From Candidatus Saccharibacteria bacterium UBA5170 (GTDB taxonomy: Bacteria; Patescibacteriota; Saccharimonadia; Saccharimonadales; Saccharimonadaceae), in NCBI GenBank assembly GCA_002413425.1, contig DHWY01000002.1, positions 92,350 through 105,851 on the forward strand: a DNA stretch of 13,502 bases, read 5' to 3'. Made by a program: the position numbers and the translations under genes. Under the pieces are notes generated by a model that made no database searches, was not told the DNA's origin, and worked only from the letters and a program-made list of their open reading frames with translations. Position 1 is the first letter of the stretch. Each line of letters begins with the position of its first letter. Shown piece by piece: positions 1 to 7,616 of the stretch.

Positions 1-810
1 GAATCGGTGACTGAAGCCGAAGTCCTTAGTAGGGACGAGGCGCTGTTTGACTTACGCCAAAATTTACTCGTAAAAGTACAAAGTTCAGCAAAAAAAGTAC
101 GCAAAAGCCGACATTTCGTTCCCATTGCGGCCGCACTTATTGTTGTTCTTTTGTTTGTTTTTTTGCAATATAACCGTGTCTTAATTGGAAGCGTTATGGC
201 CTACGTGAGTCCTGGTAGTATCGACCCTCAAAATATCGTGGTTGATCCAACCACCGACATTAATGTCGGACCAGCACCACGTTTGATTATTCCAAAGATT
301 AATGTTGATGTTCCAGTTCACTATGACATCGGCAATGATTACGCTTCCCAAATGAAGGCCATGGAGAGCGGACTGGCACACTTTGCTATTCCTGGCGCCA
401 GCAGCCATCCTGGACAAATTGGAAATACGGTTCTTGCCGGCCACAGCAGCAATGATCTTTTAGATACTGGTGATTATAAATTCATTTTTGCCCAACTCGA
501 TAAACTAGCAATAGGGGATAGTATTTACGCAAATTATAATAGCAAACGATACACGTACACGATTACAAAAAAGGAAGTCGTCGAACCAACCGAGGTCAAC
601 AAGCTTGTCTATCCGACCACAAAACCAGTCATTACACTCCTGACATGTACTCCAGTCGGCACGGCGCTCCACCGTCTGCTGGTAATCGCCGAGCAGGTCA
701 GTCCAGACCCGAGCGCCTCTACGGCCGCACCGGCAACGACAACCAGCACAGCCACCCAAGCAATCCCAGGCAATTCACCAACATTCTTTGAACGTATTTT
801 TGGCGGCTAG
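1..810 (+). CDS. Membrane-anchored sortase (5' end open at window edge)
   Basis: Cysteine transpeptidase that would cut sorting signals and attach proteins at the cell surface. Numbering is from the GTG at 7, the only start candidate in the window. The frame is open to base 1, so a start outside the window is possible. A basic cytoplasmic segment (about 1-36) precedes one membrane helix (about 37-54), giving an N-in, catalytic-domain-out topology. The sortase core spans about 90-232: His146 in TVLAGHSS, Cys214 in TLLTCTP and Arg223 in LHRLLV, spaced as expected for the His/Cys/Arg triad. The TLLTCTP signature resembles class D/E/F-like housekeeping sortases more than class B. An Ala/Thr/Ser/Pro-rich tail (about 232-258) follows and ends in FFERIFGG, which is unusual. 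No LPXTG-type substrate is encoded nearby. It converges on the PEGA gene, with stop codons only 3 bases apart. Subclass is not resolved. Confidence 0.9.
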   Translation, partial: ESVTEAEVLSRDEALFDLRQNLLVKVQSSAKKVRKSRHFVPIAAALIVVLLFVFLQYNRVLIGSVMAYVSPGSIDPQNIVVDPTTDINVGPAPRLIIPKINVDVPVHYDIGNDYASQMKAMESGLAHFAIPGASSHPGQIGNTVLAGHSSNDLLDTGDYKFIFAQLDKLAIGDSIYANYNSKRYTYTITKKEVVEPTEVNKLVYPTTKPVITLLTCTPVGTALHRLLVIAEQVSPDPSASTAAPATTTSTATQAIPGNSPTFFERIFGG

Positions 811-813
811 CTC

Positions 814-2337
814 TTAGGGAAGAATCATTCGGACACGCTGTAATTGGTAACCTGTCGCGTTTTTACCGATACTGTAAAGATAACGGTCATTCTGACTCAA
901 CACGACATCCTGACCAGTGACAACTTTATTGATAGTGTTATTATTCGCGCCATCATACTCGCGGATCGTGACGTCACCGCCATAATCAGACCAAATGTAA
1001 TTATCGTCGAGCCATTTCAGCGGTGCGACCGTAGCCGTAACATCGCTCGCCACGACAGACGTAGTCACCTTTTTGTGCTCAATGTCGTAACTTGCAAAGT
1101 TGGCTCCCGACTGCACTAATAGATAATCTCCTGAGGCGCTGAAGGACACCCGACTGACAGCAGTCACAAAATTAAACGTATCAAATGGTACGAGACTACT
1201 ATTATCACTGCTTGAGCTCGGATAACTTCCGTTGATAATTGAGACCTTGTTGCCCTCGGTAATCGCAACGTAGGCTTGATTAAAGTAGCGTGATGTCGAA
1301 ATACCAAGGGGGACATCGGCTGCGCTCGTAACGGTACGAATGACGTGCGGGCTACTGTCGCCTTCACGATACAGACCAACGACACGTTTCGTCGGATCGG
1401 CCGGATCAGTACCGACGTAGGTAATCACGTTGGTTTCGAACAATTCAAAGCTGGTGACGTTGGTGACGAGAGGCCGTGAAATAGTTCCAGCCGCTAGATC
1501 GATTTTGCGAATATCATTACCGGCTCCGAGTACATACAAGATATTACCGCTCGTACCAGAAAACTTGGCCGAAGTAATATCAAAATTAAGAAGCTTCGTA
1601 ATGTTTTTTGTGGCACCAATATCTGTAGTGTCGAGTACGAGCCACTCTTTTTTATTGCCATAAGTATGCTGAAGCAAGACATAGCGACCACCGGTATCCC
1701 ATTGATCAACTCGAAAAGTATGAACGACGCCCGCAGTCGAAGCTTCACTGTAGAGTACAGCCGGTATCGTCAGCGTTGTCGTCTTAATATCATCAGACTG
1801 CAGATTAACCAACTGAAACGTCGGCACGGCAGCGTCTTGTTGTACAAGAATACTATGGCCGTCAACGGTCGCCAAGCTGGCCTGAATTGACGTGTACTGA
1901 GCAACGGAAGCGACTGGCCTATTTTTTGGCACTAGCCGCGTATAGTTAAGCCACGTCAACGTACCAGCCTTAATGTCGAGCGTTTTTTGCCATGTCTCAT
2001 AGCCATCACGCCACATGACGAACTTATGTGTTCCGGCCATAACTGAGCTTTTTGCCGGTGTTCTTGCGCTAATGGCAGTACCGTCAATCTCGATAGTCGC
2101 GCCTGAAGGAATGGTCTCGAATTGTAGTAAGGCACCTTGTTCGACCCGACCGTTATCGGTATCGAAACGATAACCCAGAGTAACAAAAACTAGTCCTGTC
2201 ACGATGACTAAAACCGAAAAAGTCATAGCGGTATAGACTGCTATACGCTTAATAAGTTCTTTCTTTTTTGAAGGCCGACGATACATCTGCTTATAATTAT
2301 ACCAAGTTGCATACATTTTTTGATCAAAACCTTGCAT
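814..2337 (-). CDS. PEGA-domain membrane protein with beta-propeller-like C-terminus
   Basis: 507 residues. A short basic cytoplasmic start (RRPSKKKELIKR) leads into one membrane helix (about 31-55). A PEGA-type domain follows (about 68-136): FETIPSGATIEIDGT, the TPAK turn, AGTHKFVMWRDGYETW. PEGA domains are small beta-sandwiches commonly found on extracytoplasmic surface proteins. The rest (about 140-507) is a run of short beta-strand pairs, such as ILVQQDAAV, YVLLQHTYG, ILYVLGAGN, YLLVQSGAN and YLYSIGKN. This suggests a WD40-like or TolB-like propeller of scaffold or binding type; no catalytic motif is visible. The ATG at 2335-2337 is preceded on the minus strand by AAAGG, 11 bases upstream. 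The gene diverges from the DUF4367-like gene across a shared 83-base region. The extracytoplasmic location is inferred from topology, and the ligand is unknown. Confidence 0.82.
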   Translation of the reverse strand: MQGFDQKMYATWYNYKQMYRRPSKKKELIKRIAVYTAMTFSVLVIVTGLVFVTLGYRFDTDNGRVEQGALLQFETIPSGATIEIDGTAISARTPAKSSVMAGTHKFVMWRDGYETWQKTLDIKAGTLTWLNYTRLVPKNRPVASVAQYTSIQASLATVDGHSILVQQDAAVPTFQLVNLQSDDIKTTTLTIPAVLYSEASTAGVVHTFRVDQWDTGGRYVLLQHTYGNKKEWLVLDTTDIGATKNITKLLNFDITSAKFSGTSGNILYVLGAGNDIRKIDLAAGTISRPLVTNVTSFELFETNVITYVGTDPADPTKRVVGLYREGDSSPHVIRTVTSAADVPLGISTSRYFNQAYVAITEGNKVSIINGSYPSSSSDNSSLVPFDTFNFVTAVSRVSFSASGDYLLVQSGANFASYDIEHKKVTTSVVASDVTATVAPLKWLDDNYIWSDYGGDVTIREYDGANNNTINKVVTGQDVVLSQNDRYLYSIGKNATGYQLQRVRMILP

Positions 2338-2371
2338 AATTCAGCTAACCTTTCTACTATAGTGATAATGC

Positions 2372-2388
2372 TTATGCACAATGCATAA
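2372..2388. promoter_or_regulatory. Perfect 7-3-7 palindrome in divergent promoter region
   Basis: TTATGCA-CAA-TGCATAA is a perfect inverted repeat lying between two divergently transcribed envelope genes. On the minus strand a candidate promoter pairs TTGTTT (2387-2392) with CATTAT (2365-2370) at 16 bases, so the palindrome would fill its spacer. On the plus strand GATAAT (2364-2369) is a weak -10 candidate with no convincing -35. The position fits an operator for a dimeric regulator controlling both genes. This is inference: no regulator is encoded beside it. Confidence 0.45.
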
Positions 2389-2420
2389 ACAACATAGGGC
2401 GGAATCTAAGGAAACAAACG

Positions 2421-3353
2421 ATGGATAAAACTAAAATTGTCACCATTAATGGTCAACGTTACGACGCCCACACGGGGATGCCAATTAATCCCGCGAAACC
2501 TCTTCAGGACACCGCCAAGGCGACCTCGGCTGCCGGTATTCACGGAGCACCTCAAAAATCACAGACACTCGTTCGTCGTGCCACGAAAAAGCCAATCGCG
2601 TCTCCCGCTAGTCGCCCAACTAGGACGCCTGGCCGATCGATGGACATTGCTCGTAGTGGAAAAATCTCTCGATTTGCCCCACATCCAGTTAATCTAACCG
2701 CAAAAGTAGCTCCCATTCCAGATACCCCAGCCGCCATCCATCCATCTGTCCGAAAGATCAATAAGTTTCATGCTACTAAACAGACTAGCGTCACACCCCA
2801 ACCGCCAAAATTGGCCAAAGATATCAAACAAGAGGCAATTGCCGCAGCCCTAGCCAAGCCAATCGTCAAAGCAACGAAAAAATCATTTTTCAAACGTAAC
2901 CCACACTTTATAAACATCTTTAGTATTAGTGTGGTGATTATTATACTTGGTGGTTATTTCACTTACTTGAATATACCCAACTGGTCGGTTCATGTTGCCG
3001 CTGGACAGGCGGGTATCAATGCGACATATCCAGAATACCGCCCCGACGGATATAGTCTTGATGGTCCTGTTACTTTTAACGACGGCCAGGTGACGATTGA
3101 TTTTGCGGCCAATACGGGCAGTAGTAAATTCAGCCTCAAGCAGTCAAAAAGTTCACTGGATTCGTCGGCCGTACTGGATAGCATTGTCCGCAAAAAAGTC
3201 GGTGATAAGTATATAACGAACCAAGAGCGAGGGCTGACAATCTACACCTATGACGGTAACGCCACCTGGGTTAACGCTGGTATCCTTTATAGCATCGAGG
3301 GTAATGCACCGCTCTCGAGTGAACAAATTCGCCGTATCGCCACCAGTTTGTAA
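2421..3353 (+). CDS. Membrane-anchored DUF4367-like protein with long basic cytoplasmic region
   Basis: 310 residues of unknown function. The first ~160 residues are low-complexity, rich in Lys/Arg/Pro/Ala/Thr, and probably disordered in the cytoplasm. They begin with a more ordered-looking patch, VTINGQRYDAHTGMPI (7-22). One membrane helix spans about 163-184. The exported C-terminal domain (about 195-310) resembles DUF4367: YRPDGYSLDGPVTFNDGQV, then alternating strands, then WVNAGILYSIEG and a closing LSSEQIRRIATSL helix. DUF4367-type domains occur on surface and sporulation proteins and have no known enzymatic activity. The start is well supported by AAGGA (2408-2412), 8 bases before ATG. 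The gene diverges from the PEGA gene, and the two may act together in the envelope. The family call is from pattern only. Confidence 0.72.
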   Translation: MDKTKIVTINGQRYDAHTGMPINPAKPLQDTAKATSAAGIHGAPQKSQTLVRRATKKPIASPASRPTRTPGRSMDIARSGKISRFAPHPVNLTAKVAPIPDTPAAIHPSVRKINKFHATKQTSVTPQPPKLAKDIKQEAIAAALAKPIVKATKKSFFKRNPHFINIFSISVVIIILGGYFTYLNIPNWSVHVAAGQAGINATYPEYRPDGYSLDGPVTFNDGQVTIDFAANTGSSKFSLKQSKSSLDSSAVLDSIVRKKVGDKYITNQERGLTIYTYDGNATWVNAGILYSIEGNAPLSSEQIRRIATSL

Positions 3354-3357
3354 GGCC

Positions 3358-3442
3358 CGGGTGGTGTCCAGCGGGGCCGCCCCAAAATTGTTTTAACGTA
3401 ATCGATAAAAAATTTTAGGGGCAAGCTGGGCAACAGGACCCG
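3358..3442 (+). other. Candidate structured RNA element upstream of gltX
   Basis: This non-coding stretch holds nested complementary arms. CGGGT 3358-3362 pairs with ACCCG 3438-3442. TGT 3365-3367 pairs with ACA 3433-3435. CCAGC 3368-3372 pairs with GCTGG 3425-3429. GCCCCAAAATT 3379-3389 pairs with AATTTTAGGGGC 3411-3422 with one bulged A, around a 21-base loop. An alternative local hairpin pairs GGGG 3373-3376 with CCCC 3380-3383 and would compete with the long stem. TTTTAACG 3391-3398 is also complementary to CGTTAAAA 3450-3457. No U-run follows the stems, so it is not a simple intrinsic terminator. It does not show the conserved motifs of SRP RNA. It could be the 3' UTR of the upstream gene, an independent RNA, or a DNA-level element. 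Strand is uncertain. Confidence 0.4.
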
Positions 3443-3457
3443 AGAACGGCGTTAAAA

Positions 3458-3466
3458 TGTTACAAT
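3458..3466 (+). promoter_or_regulatory. Extended -10 promoter of gltX
   Basis: TGTTACAAT matches the extended -10 form TGnTAnAAT. No good -35 lies 17 bases upstream (3438-3443 is ACCCGA), which is usual for extended -10 promoters. The box ends 9 bases before the gltX ATG, so transcription should start about 0-4 bases before it. There is no Shine-Dalgarno sequence in the gap. Confidence 0.6.
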
Positions 3467-3475
3467 AGTACTTAT

Positions 3476-4903
3476 ATGACATCTATTCGCACTCGTTTTG
3501 CCCCAAGTCCCACCGGTTTCATGCACGTCGGTGGCGTCCGCACCGCACTCTTTGCGTGGCTGATTGCCCGTCAAAATGGCGGGGTATTCATACTGCGCAT
3601 CGAAGATACCGACAAAGTCCGTGAGGTTGAAGGTAGTATTACTCAAATCAAAGACAGTTTACGTTGGCTAGGTATCTCATGGGACGAGGGGATTGAAGTT
3701 GGTGGCCCCCACGAACCTTACTTGCAATCCGAACGTCTGCCGATCTATAAAGAATGGGCACAGAAGCTGGTCGACAGCGGTCGAGCGTATGCCGATCCGT
3801 ATTCGCAAGCAGAGCTTGAGGGCTTCCGCGACAAAGCCAAGGCGGCCAAGCGACCATTTTTGTATCGCGATCATCGCCCAATACAACCACCAGTCTGGGA
3901 CGGTTCTCAACCGCTACGCTTCAAATCAGATCCAAAGAACTACGCCTGGAAGGACGCTGTTATGGGAGACTTGGCTTCGGGACCAGAAGCAATTGACGAT
4001 TTTATCCTTATCAAAAGTGACGGTTTCCCAACTTATAACTTCTGCCATATCGTTGACGATGCGCTGATGGGTATCACGCACGTGCTTCGGAGCCAAGAGT
4101 TTATTAGTAGCACACCAAAATTTCTCAACCTCTACGAAGCCCTCGAAATCGAACAGCCAGTGCTTGCTACTCTGCCATACGTCATGGCGATTGACGGCAA
4201 GAAAAAGCTCGGCAAACGAGATGGCGCAAAAGATATCCTTGAATACGGCCATGAAGGTTATGTACCAGAAGCAATGATGAATTTCCTGGCCACACTTGGT
4301 TGGAACGACGGAACTGAACAAGAAATTTTCTCAGTGAACGAACTTATCAAAAAGTTTTCGCTTGACCGAGTCCAAAAAAGCCCGGCTCGCTTTGATGAAC
4401 AACGCTTGTTATGGCTCAACGGGCAGTGGATCCGCCGATTAGCGCTTGAGGACCTGTACGAACGCGCGACTAATTTTTGGCCAGAGTGCGCCCAGCAGGC
4501 GAGTGAAGGTGCCAAAAAGCAAGTACTCGCACTCGTCCAAGACAGGCTAAAGACACTGGCTGATCTGGCAGTTCTGTCGTCGTACTTTTTCGAGGAGCCA
4601 ACACCAAACTGGACGATGATAGATGACAACAAGCAGCTATCAAAACTGAGCCGTGACGAACACATCGCTCTTTTACGAACCAGCATAAACGAGTTGTCCT
4701 CGAGCAAATTTGATAGCGAGTCGATTCAAATAACACTTAACCGCCTGCTTGAAATAACTGGCCAAAAACCAGCCATTCTCTTTAGTCTTATACGCCTTGG
4801 TGTGTCATGGGCACCGTTTAGTCCAGCCCTGAACGATACAATCTCGGCCCTTGGCCAACACGCCACCCTTGATCGCTTACAACAGGCTATCGACGCCGCT
4901 TAA
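3476..4903 (+). CDS. gltX: Glutamyl-tRNA synthetase
   Basis: Class I aminoacyl-tRNA synthetase that joins glutamate to tRNA-Glu using ATP, in the cytoplasm. 475 residues is normal for bacterial GluRS. The catalytic domain starts FAPSPTG (8-14) with the HIGH-equivalent HVGG (17-20), then RIEDTD (41-46). FPTYNFCHIVDDALMGITHV (184-203) is typical of the family. The KMSKS-equivalent is KLGKR (244-248), where most bacterial enzymes have KLSKR. The anticodon-binding helical region follows (about 310-475). The Cys-rich zinc motif seen in E. coli GluRS is not present. The ATG at 3476 follows an extended -10 by 9 bases, predicting a leaderless mRNA. A tRNA-Glu(CTC) gene, its potential substrate, lies about 3.1 kb downstream. 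Whether it is discriminating or also charges tRNA-Gln cannot be told from this window. Confidence 0.96.
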   Translation: MTSIRTRFAPSPTGFMHVGGVRTALFAWLIARQNGGVFILRIEDTDKVREVEGSITQIKDSLRWLGISWDEGIEVGGPHEPYLQSERLPIYKEWAQKLVDSGRAYADPYSQAELEGFRDKAKAAKRPFLYRDHRPIQPPVWDGSQPLRFKSDPKNYAWKDAVMGDLASGPEAIDDFILIKSDGFPTYNFCHIVDDALMGITHVLRSQEFISSTPKFLNLYEALEIEQPVLATLPYVMAIDGKKKLGKRDGAKDILEYGHEGYVPEAMMNFLATLGWNDGTEQEIFSVNELIKKFSLDRVQKSPARFDEQRLLWLNGQWIRRLALEDLYERATNFWPECAQQASEGAKKQVLALVQDRLKTLADLAVLSSYFFEEPTPNWTMIDDNKQLSKLSRDEHIALLRTSINELSSSKFDSESIQITLNRLLEITGQKPAILFSLIRLGVSWAPFSPALNDTISALGQHATLDRLQQAIDAA

Positions 4904-4945
4904 TCGTCTATTCTCTGTCTGTTTAGTACTTGTGCTGATGTCTAG

Positions 4946-4976
4946 TGGTTACAAACCATAACCTTTTTGGTATAAT
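4946..4976 (+). promoter_or_regulatory. Promoter of the DUF3048-kinase-regulator operon, with inverted repeat at -35
   Basis: A -35-like GTTACA (4948-4953) lies 17 bases before TATAAT (4971-4976), which is preceded by TGG to give the extended form TGGTATAAT. The -10 ends 12 bases before the ATG at 4989, so the leader would be about 5 bases without a ribosome site. TGGTT-ACA-AACCA (4946-4958) is a perfect inverted repeat covering the -35. GGTTA (4947-4951) and TAACC (4959-4963) followed by T5 could alternatively form a weak terminator for gltX. Confidence 0.65.
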
Positions 4977-4988
4977 GACGCTTAAGTC

Positions 4989-6080
4989 ATGGAAAAAATA
5001 CATATACTAAAATTCTGGTTTCACGCTCGCCAATGGATTCGTACCCATCACACGCTTTCCTACGGTATCGGCGGCGTGCTACTGATTACGGCAAGTGCCG
5101 CAACGGCCTTTTTTGTGCTGTATCATCAGCCAGTTAAAAAAGAACCAGTTGTTCTTGTTGTAAAAAAAGAAGTAAAACCTGAACCAGTAAAATATTATTC
5201 TCCATTGACCGGCAACCTTGTGGCAGACGAGGCCGCCACCAAACAAGCTGTTACCGCGGTGATGATAGAGAACAGTCCCGATGCTCGTCCACAATCAGGA
5301 CTCAAAGATAGTGGCGTCGTCTTCGAAGCTATCGCCGAAGGCGGCATTACGCGCTTTTTGGTCCTGTATCAACAAGAAAAACCCCAACTTATCGGACCAG
5401 TCCGTAGTATTCGGCTTTATGACGTCGATTGGGTGGCGGCCTTCAACGCCAGCATTGCGCACGTTGGTGGCAGCGCAGCGGGTCTGGCCGAAGTCCGTAA
5501 CGGTAGCTATCGAGATATCGATCAATTCTTCAACGCTGGCAGTTACTGGCGAGCAGCCGACCGCTATTCACCGCACAATGTCTATACTAGTTTCGCACGG
5601 CTCGATGCCCTCAATATCGCAAAAGGTTATACGACTTCGACCTTCACTGGTTTCACGCGCATAGACGGCAAAGCAAGCGATGTACCCACGGCAACCCAAA
5701 TTGACATCAAGATTAGCAGCGCCCTTTATAACAGTACTTACGCGTATGACAAGACGACAAATACCTACCTTCGTTCCCAGGCTGGCGCGCCTCACGCTGA
5801 CCGCGAACAAGGCCAACTCGCCCCCAGCGTCGTCGTGGCAATGAAAGTCGACGAAAGTACCGTCATGCAAGACGGAAAGCGGGAAGCCATTATTACGGTC
5901 GGTAGTGGTGCGGCGACCATATTCCAAAATGGTACCGTGCAAGAAGTTACTTGGCATAAAGCTAGTAAGACTGATCAAGTTACTTATACTGACGCTGCAG
6001 GTAAAGACGTACCACTTATACGCGGCCAAACCTGGATTGCCGCTGTTCCTAACGGTGCAGGAAGTATAACGTGGCAGTAA
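4989..6080 (+). CDS. DUF3048 (YerB-like) membrane-anchored extracytoplasmic protein
   Basis: 363 residues. The N-terminus has a basic stretch and one membrane helix (about 24-46), then a Lys/Pro/Val linker (48-68). The main domain (about 69-215) is DUF3048: YSPLTG, then VMIENSPDARPQSGL, VFEAIAEGGITRFLVLYQ, IGPVRSIRLYD, DRYSPHNVY. A C-terminal beta-rich part (about 240-360) matches the usual second half of the family, ending near LIRGQTWIAAVP. B. subtilis YerB is a known relative and is a lipoprotein; here a helix without a lipobox Cys serves as the anchor. The biochemical role is not established. It is the first gene of a tight operon with histidine kinase 1 (10-base overlap). That makes it a candidate sensory partner or target of the kinase, by inference. 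Its start follows a strong -10 by 12 bases. Confidence 0.88.
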   Translation: MEKIHILKFWFHARQWIRTHHTLSYGIGGVLLITASAATAFFVLYHQPVKKEPVVLVVKKEVKPEPVKYYSPLTGNLVADEAATKQAVTAVMIENSPDARPQSGLKDSGVVFEAIAEGGITRFLVLYQQEKPQLIGPVRSIRLYDVDWVAAFNASIAHVGGSAAGLAEVRNGSYRDIDQFFNAGSYWRAADRYSPHNVYTSFARLDALNIAKGYTTSTFTGFTRIDGKASDVPTATQIDIKISSALYNSTYAYDKTTNTYLRSQAGAPHADREQGQLAPSVVVAMKVDESTVMQDGKREAIITVGSGAATIFQNGTVQEVTWHKASKTDQVTYTDAAGKDVPLIRGQTWIAAVPNGAGSITWQ

Positions 6081-7612
6081 CGACCGTACCCAAGCTTATT
6101 CGAGATTTTTGGCCGTCGTTTCATGGCAAAGCACTCTTTATTATTTTTATGTCTCAAATTATCATTGCTGGTGCGCTGGTGGCAGCTCTCGTTCTCAGCG
6201 CAACATTTGCCCTCGACTCGTTAGTCTTATGGGGAATTATCGGTGGCGTCTTCGTCGTTGGTAGCGTCGCCTCAATGACGCTGCTCAATTATGCCTCCCG
6301 GCCATCGAAGGATCTGCTGGCGGCAATTATCCACGTGGCTGGTGAGCCCACCACTACAACGCCACCTAGTCCGAATGATAAGCGGTATGCCAATAATGGC
6401 TTCAAACAAGCCCTGCAAACAATTTATGAACTTGCCGGTAAAGAAGTTGCTACGCCTCTCCAAACCGATACTACACCCGATACTAAAGCGTCCGCTATTC
6501 AATCGGCGCTTGATGTTACCAGCTGTGGATTTGTGGTACTCGGTCATAATAGAAATATACTCTACGCCAACAAAACAGCTCCCGTGCATATCACGCCGGA
6601 CAATACCCAAGCCCTCAGTCTCGTGTTCAACGGTAATGATACCCTAGAAGCCTGGCTTGACGAGTGCGAGCAACACTCGGTACACGCCGAACATACCTGG
6701 ACACGGGTGGCTGATCGTCTTCCAGAAGACGAAGGCAGACGACTGTTTGATGTCATCGCATCGTATGAAAAAGGCGCCGCCAACGAAACAGTGCTGACGT
6801 TAATTGACCGAACGGCGACCTATAGCGTCAGCGAAGACGAACTCGATTTTATTGCCTTCGCCGCCCACGAGTTACGCGGACCGATTACCGTTATCCGCGG
6901 CTATCTGGAGGTCCTAGAAGACGAATTAAGCGGTGTCCTCCAGGCTGACCAACATGAACTCTTCCGCCGCCTGACGGTTTCAGCCAATCGTTTGTCAGGC
7001 TACATTAATAATATCCTTAATACCTCGCGCTACGACCGCCGCCACCTCAAGGTACACCTAAGTGAAGACTCCCTGTCGGGTATTTACGAGACGATTCGGG
7101 ACGACATGGATCTGCGCGCCACGGCCCAGAACAGGCTGCTGTCAGTCAATATTCCCGCCGAGCTGCCAACTATCGCCGCTGATCGCGCCAGTATCAGCGA
7201 AGTTCTGGGCAACCTGATCGATAATGCCATCAAATATAGTAACGAAGGCGGCGCTATTAACGTCACCGCTGAGGCTAAAGGAGATTTTGTTGAAGTTTCA
7301 ATCGAGGACCACGGTATCGGTATGCCCGGCAATGTGGTCAGTAACTTGTTCCAAAAGTTTTACCGGTCGCATCGTTCACGCGAAACGGTCGCCGGAACTG
7401 GTATTGGTCTCTATATTAGTAAGGCTATCATCGAGTCGCACGGCGGCACGATTAGCGTTCGAAGCGAAGAGGGTAGAGGCTCGACATTTACGGCAGCCCT
7501 GCCGATTTACGCGACAGTTGCGGATAAATTAAACTCAGGTGATAATACTAACGAAGGCCTTATTGAACATGGTAATGGCTGGATTAAGAATCATTCAATG
7601 TATAGGGGATAA
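6071..7612 (+). CDS. Membrane sensor histidine kinase 1 (HisKA/HATPase)
   Basis: 513 residues. Two membrane helices (about 20-46 and 50-73) leave almost no extracytoplasmic loop, so it may sense the membrane or a partner. A probable PAS-like region spans about 140-250 (SCGFVVLGHNRNILYANKTA). Phospho-acceptor His266 lies in FAAHELRGP. The ATP-binding domain has the N-box NLIDNAIKYS (381-390), G1 DHGIGMP (413-419), the F-box LFQKFYRS (426-433) and G2 GTGIGL (442-447). A polar tail of about 33 residues follows. Position His+4, normally Thr or Asn and needed for phosphatase activity in HisKA kinases, is Gly270. The GTG start overlaps the end of the DUF3048 gene by 10 bases and has AGGAAG (6059-6064) 6 bases upstream. 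Response regulator 1, 4 bases downstream, is the likely partner. Confidence 0.92.
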   Translation: MAVTTVPKLIRDFWPSFHGKALFIIFMSQIIIAGALVAALVLSATFALDSLVLWGIIGGVFVVGSVASMTLLNYASRPSKDLLAAIIHVAGEPTTTTPPSPNDKRYANNGFKQALQTIYELAGKEVATPLQTDTTPDTKASAIQSALDVTSCGFVVLGHNRNILYANKTAPVHITPDNTQALSLVFNGNDTLEAWLDECEQHSVHAEHTWTRVADRLPEDEGRRLFDVIASYEKGAANETVLTLIDRTATYSVSEDELDFIAFAAHELRGPITVIRGYLEVLEDELSGVLQADQHELFRRLTVSANRLSGYINNILNTSRYDRRHLKVHLSEDSLSGIYETIRDDMDLRATAQNRLLSVNIPAELPTIAADRASISEVLGNLIDNAIKYSNEGGAINVTAEAKGDFVEVSIEDHGIGMPGNVVSNLFQKFYRSHRSRETVAGTGIGLYISKAIIESHGGTISVRSEEGRGSTFTAALPIYATVADKLNSGDNTNEGLIEHGNGWIKNHSMYRG

Positions 7613-7616
7613 CGTA

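Noticed and set aside
3354..3442. SRP RNA or 6S RNA
   Set aside because: The conserved SRP GGAA-loop motif is absent on both strands, and the size and bubble pattern do not fit 6S RNA.
3693..4067. Alternate-frame open reading frame inside gltX (124 codons)
   Set aside because: A shadow of gltX codon use; the protein is irregular and matches nothing.
4258..4707. 149-codon open frame antisense to gltX
   Set aside because: gltX on the other strand is unambiguous along its full length; the antisense product shows no recognisable domain and no ribosome site.
5568..6029. 153-codon antisense frame inside the DUF3048 gene
   Set aside because: The sense strand encodes a continuous DUF3048 domain; no promoter or start context supports the antisense frame.
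7539..7616. Upstream start for response regulator 1
   Set aside because: It would overlap the kinase gene, and its residues match no receiver. The ATG at 7617 has a ribosome site and starts at the fold.
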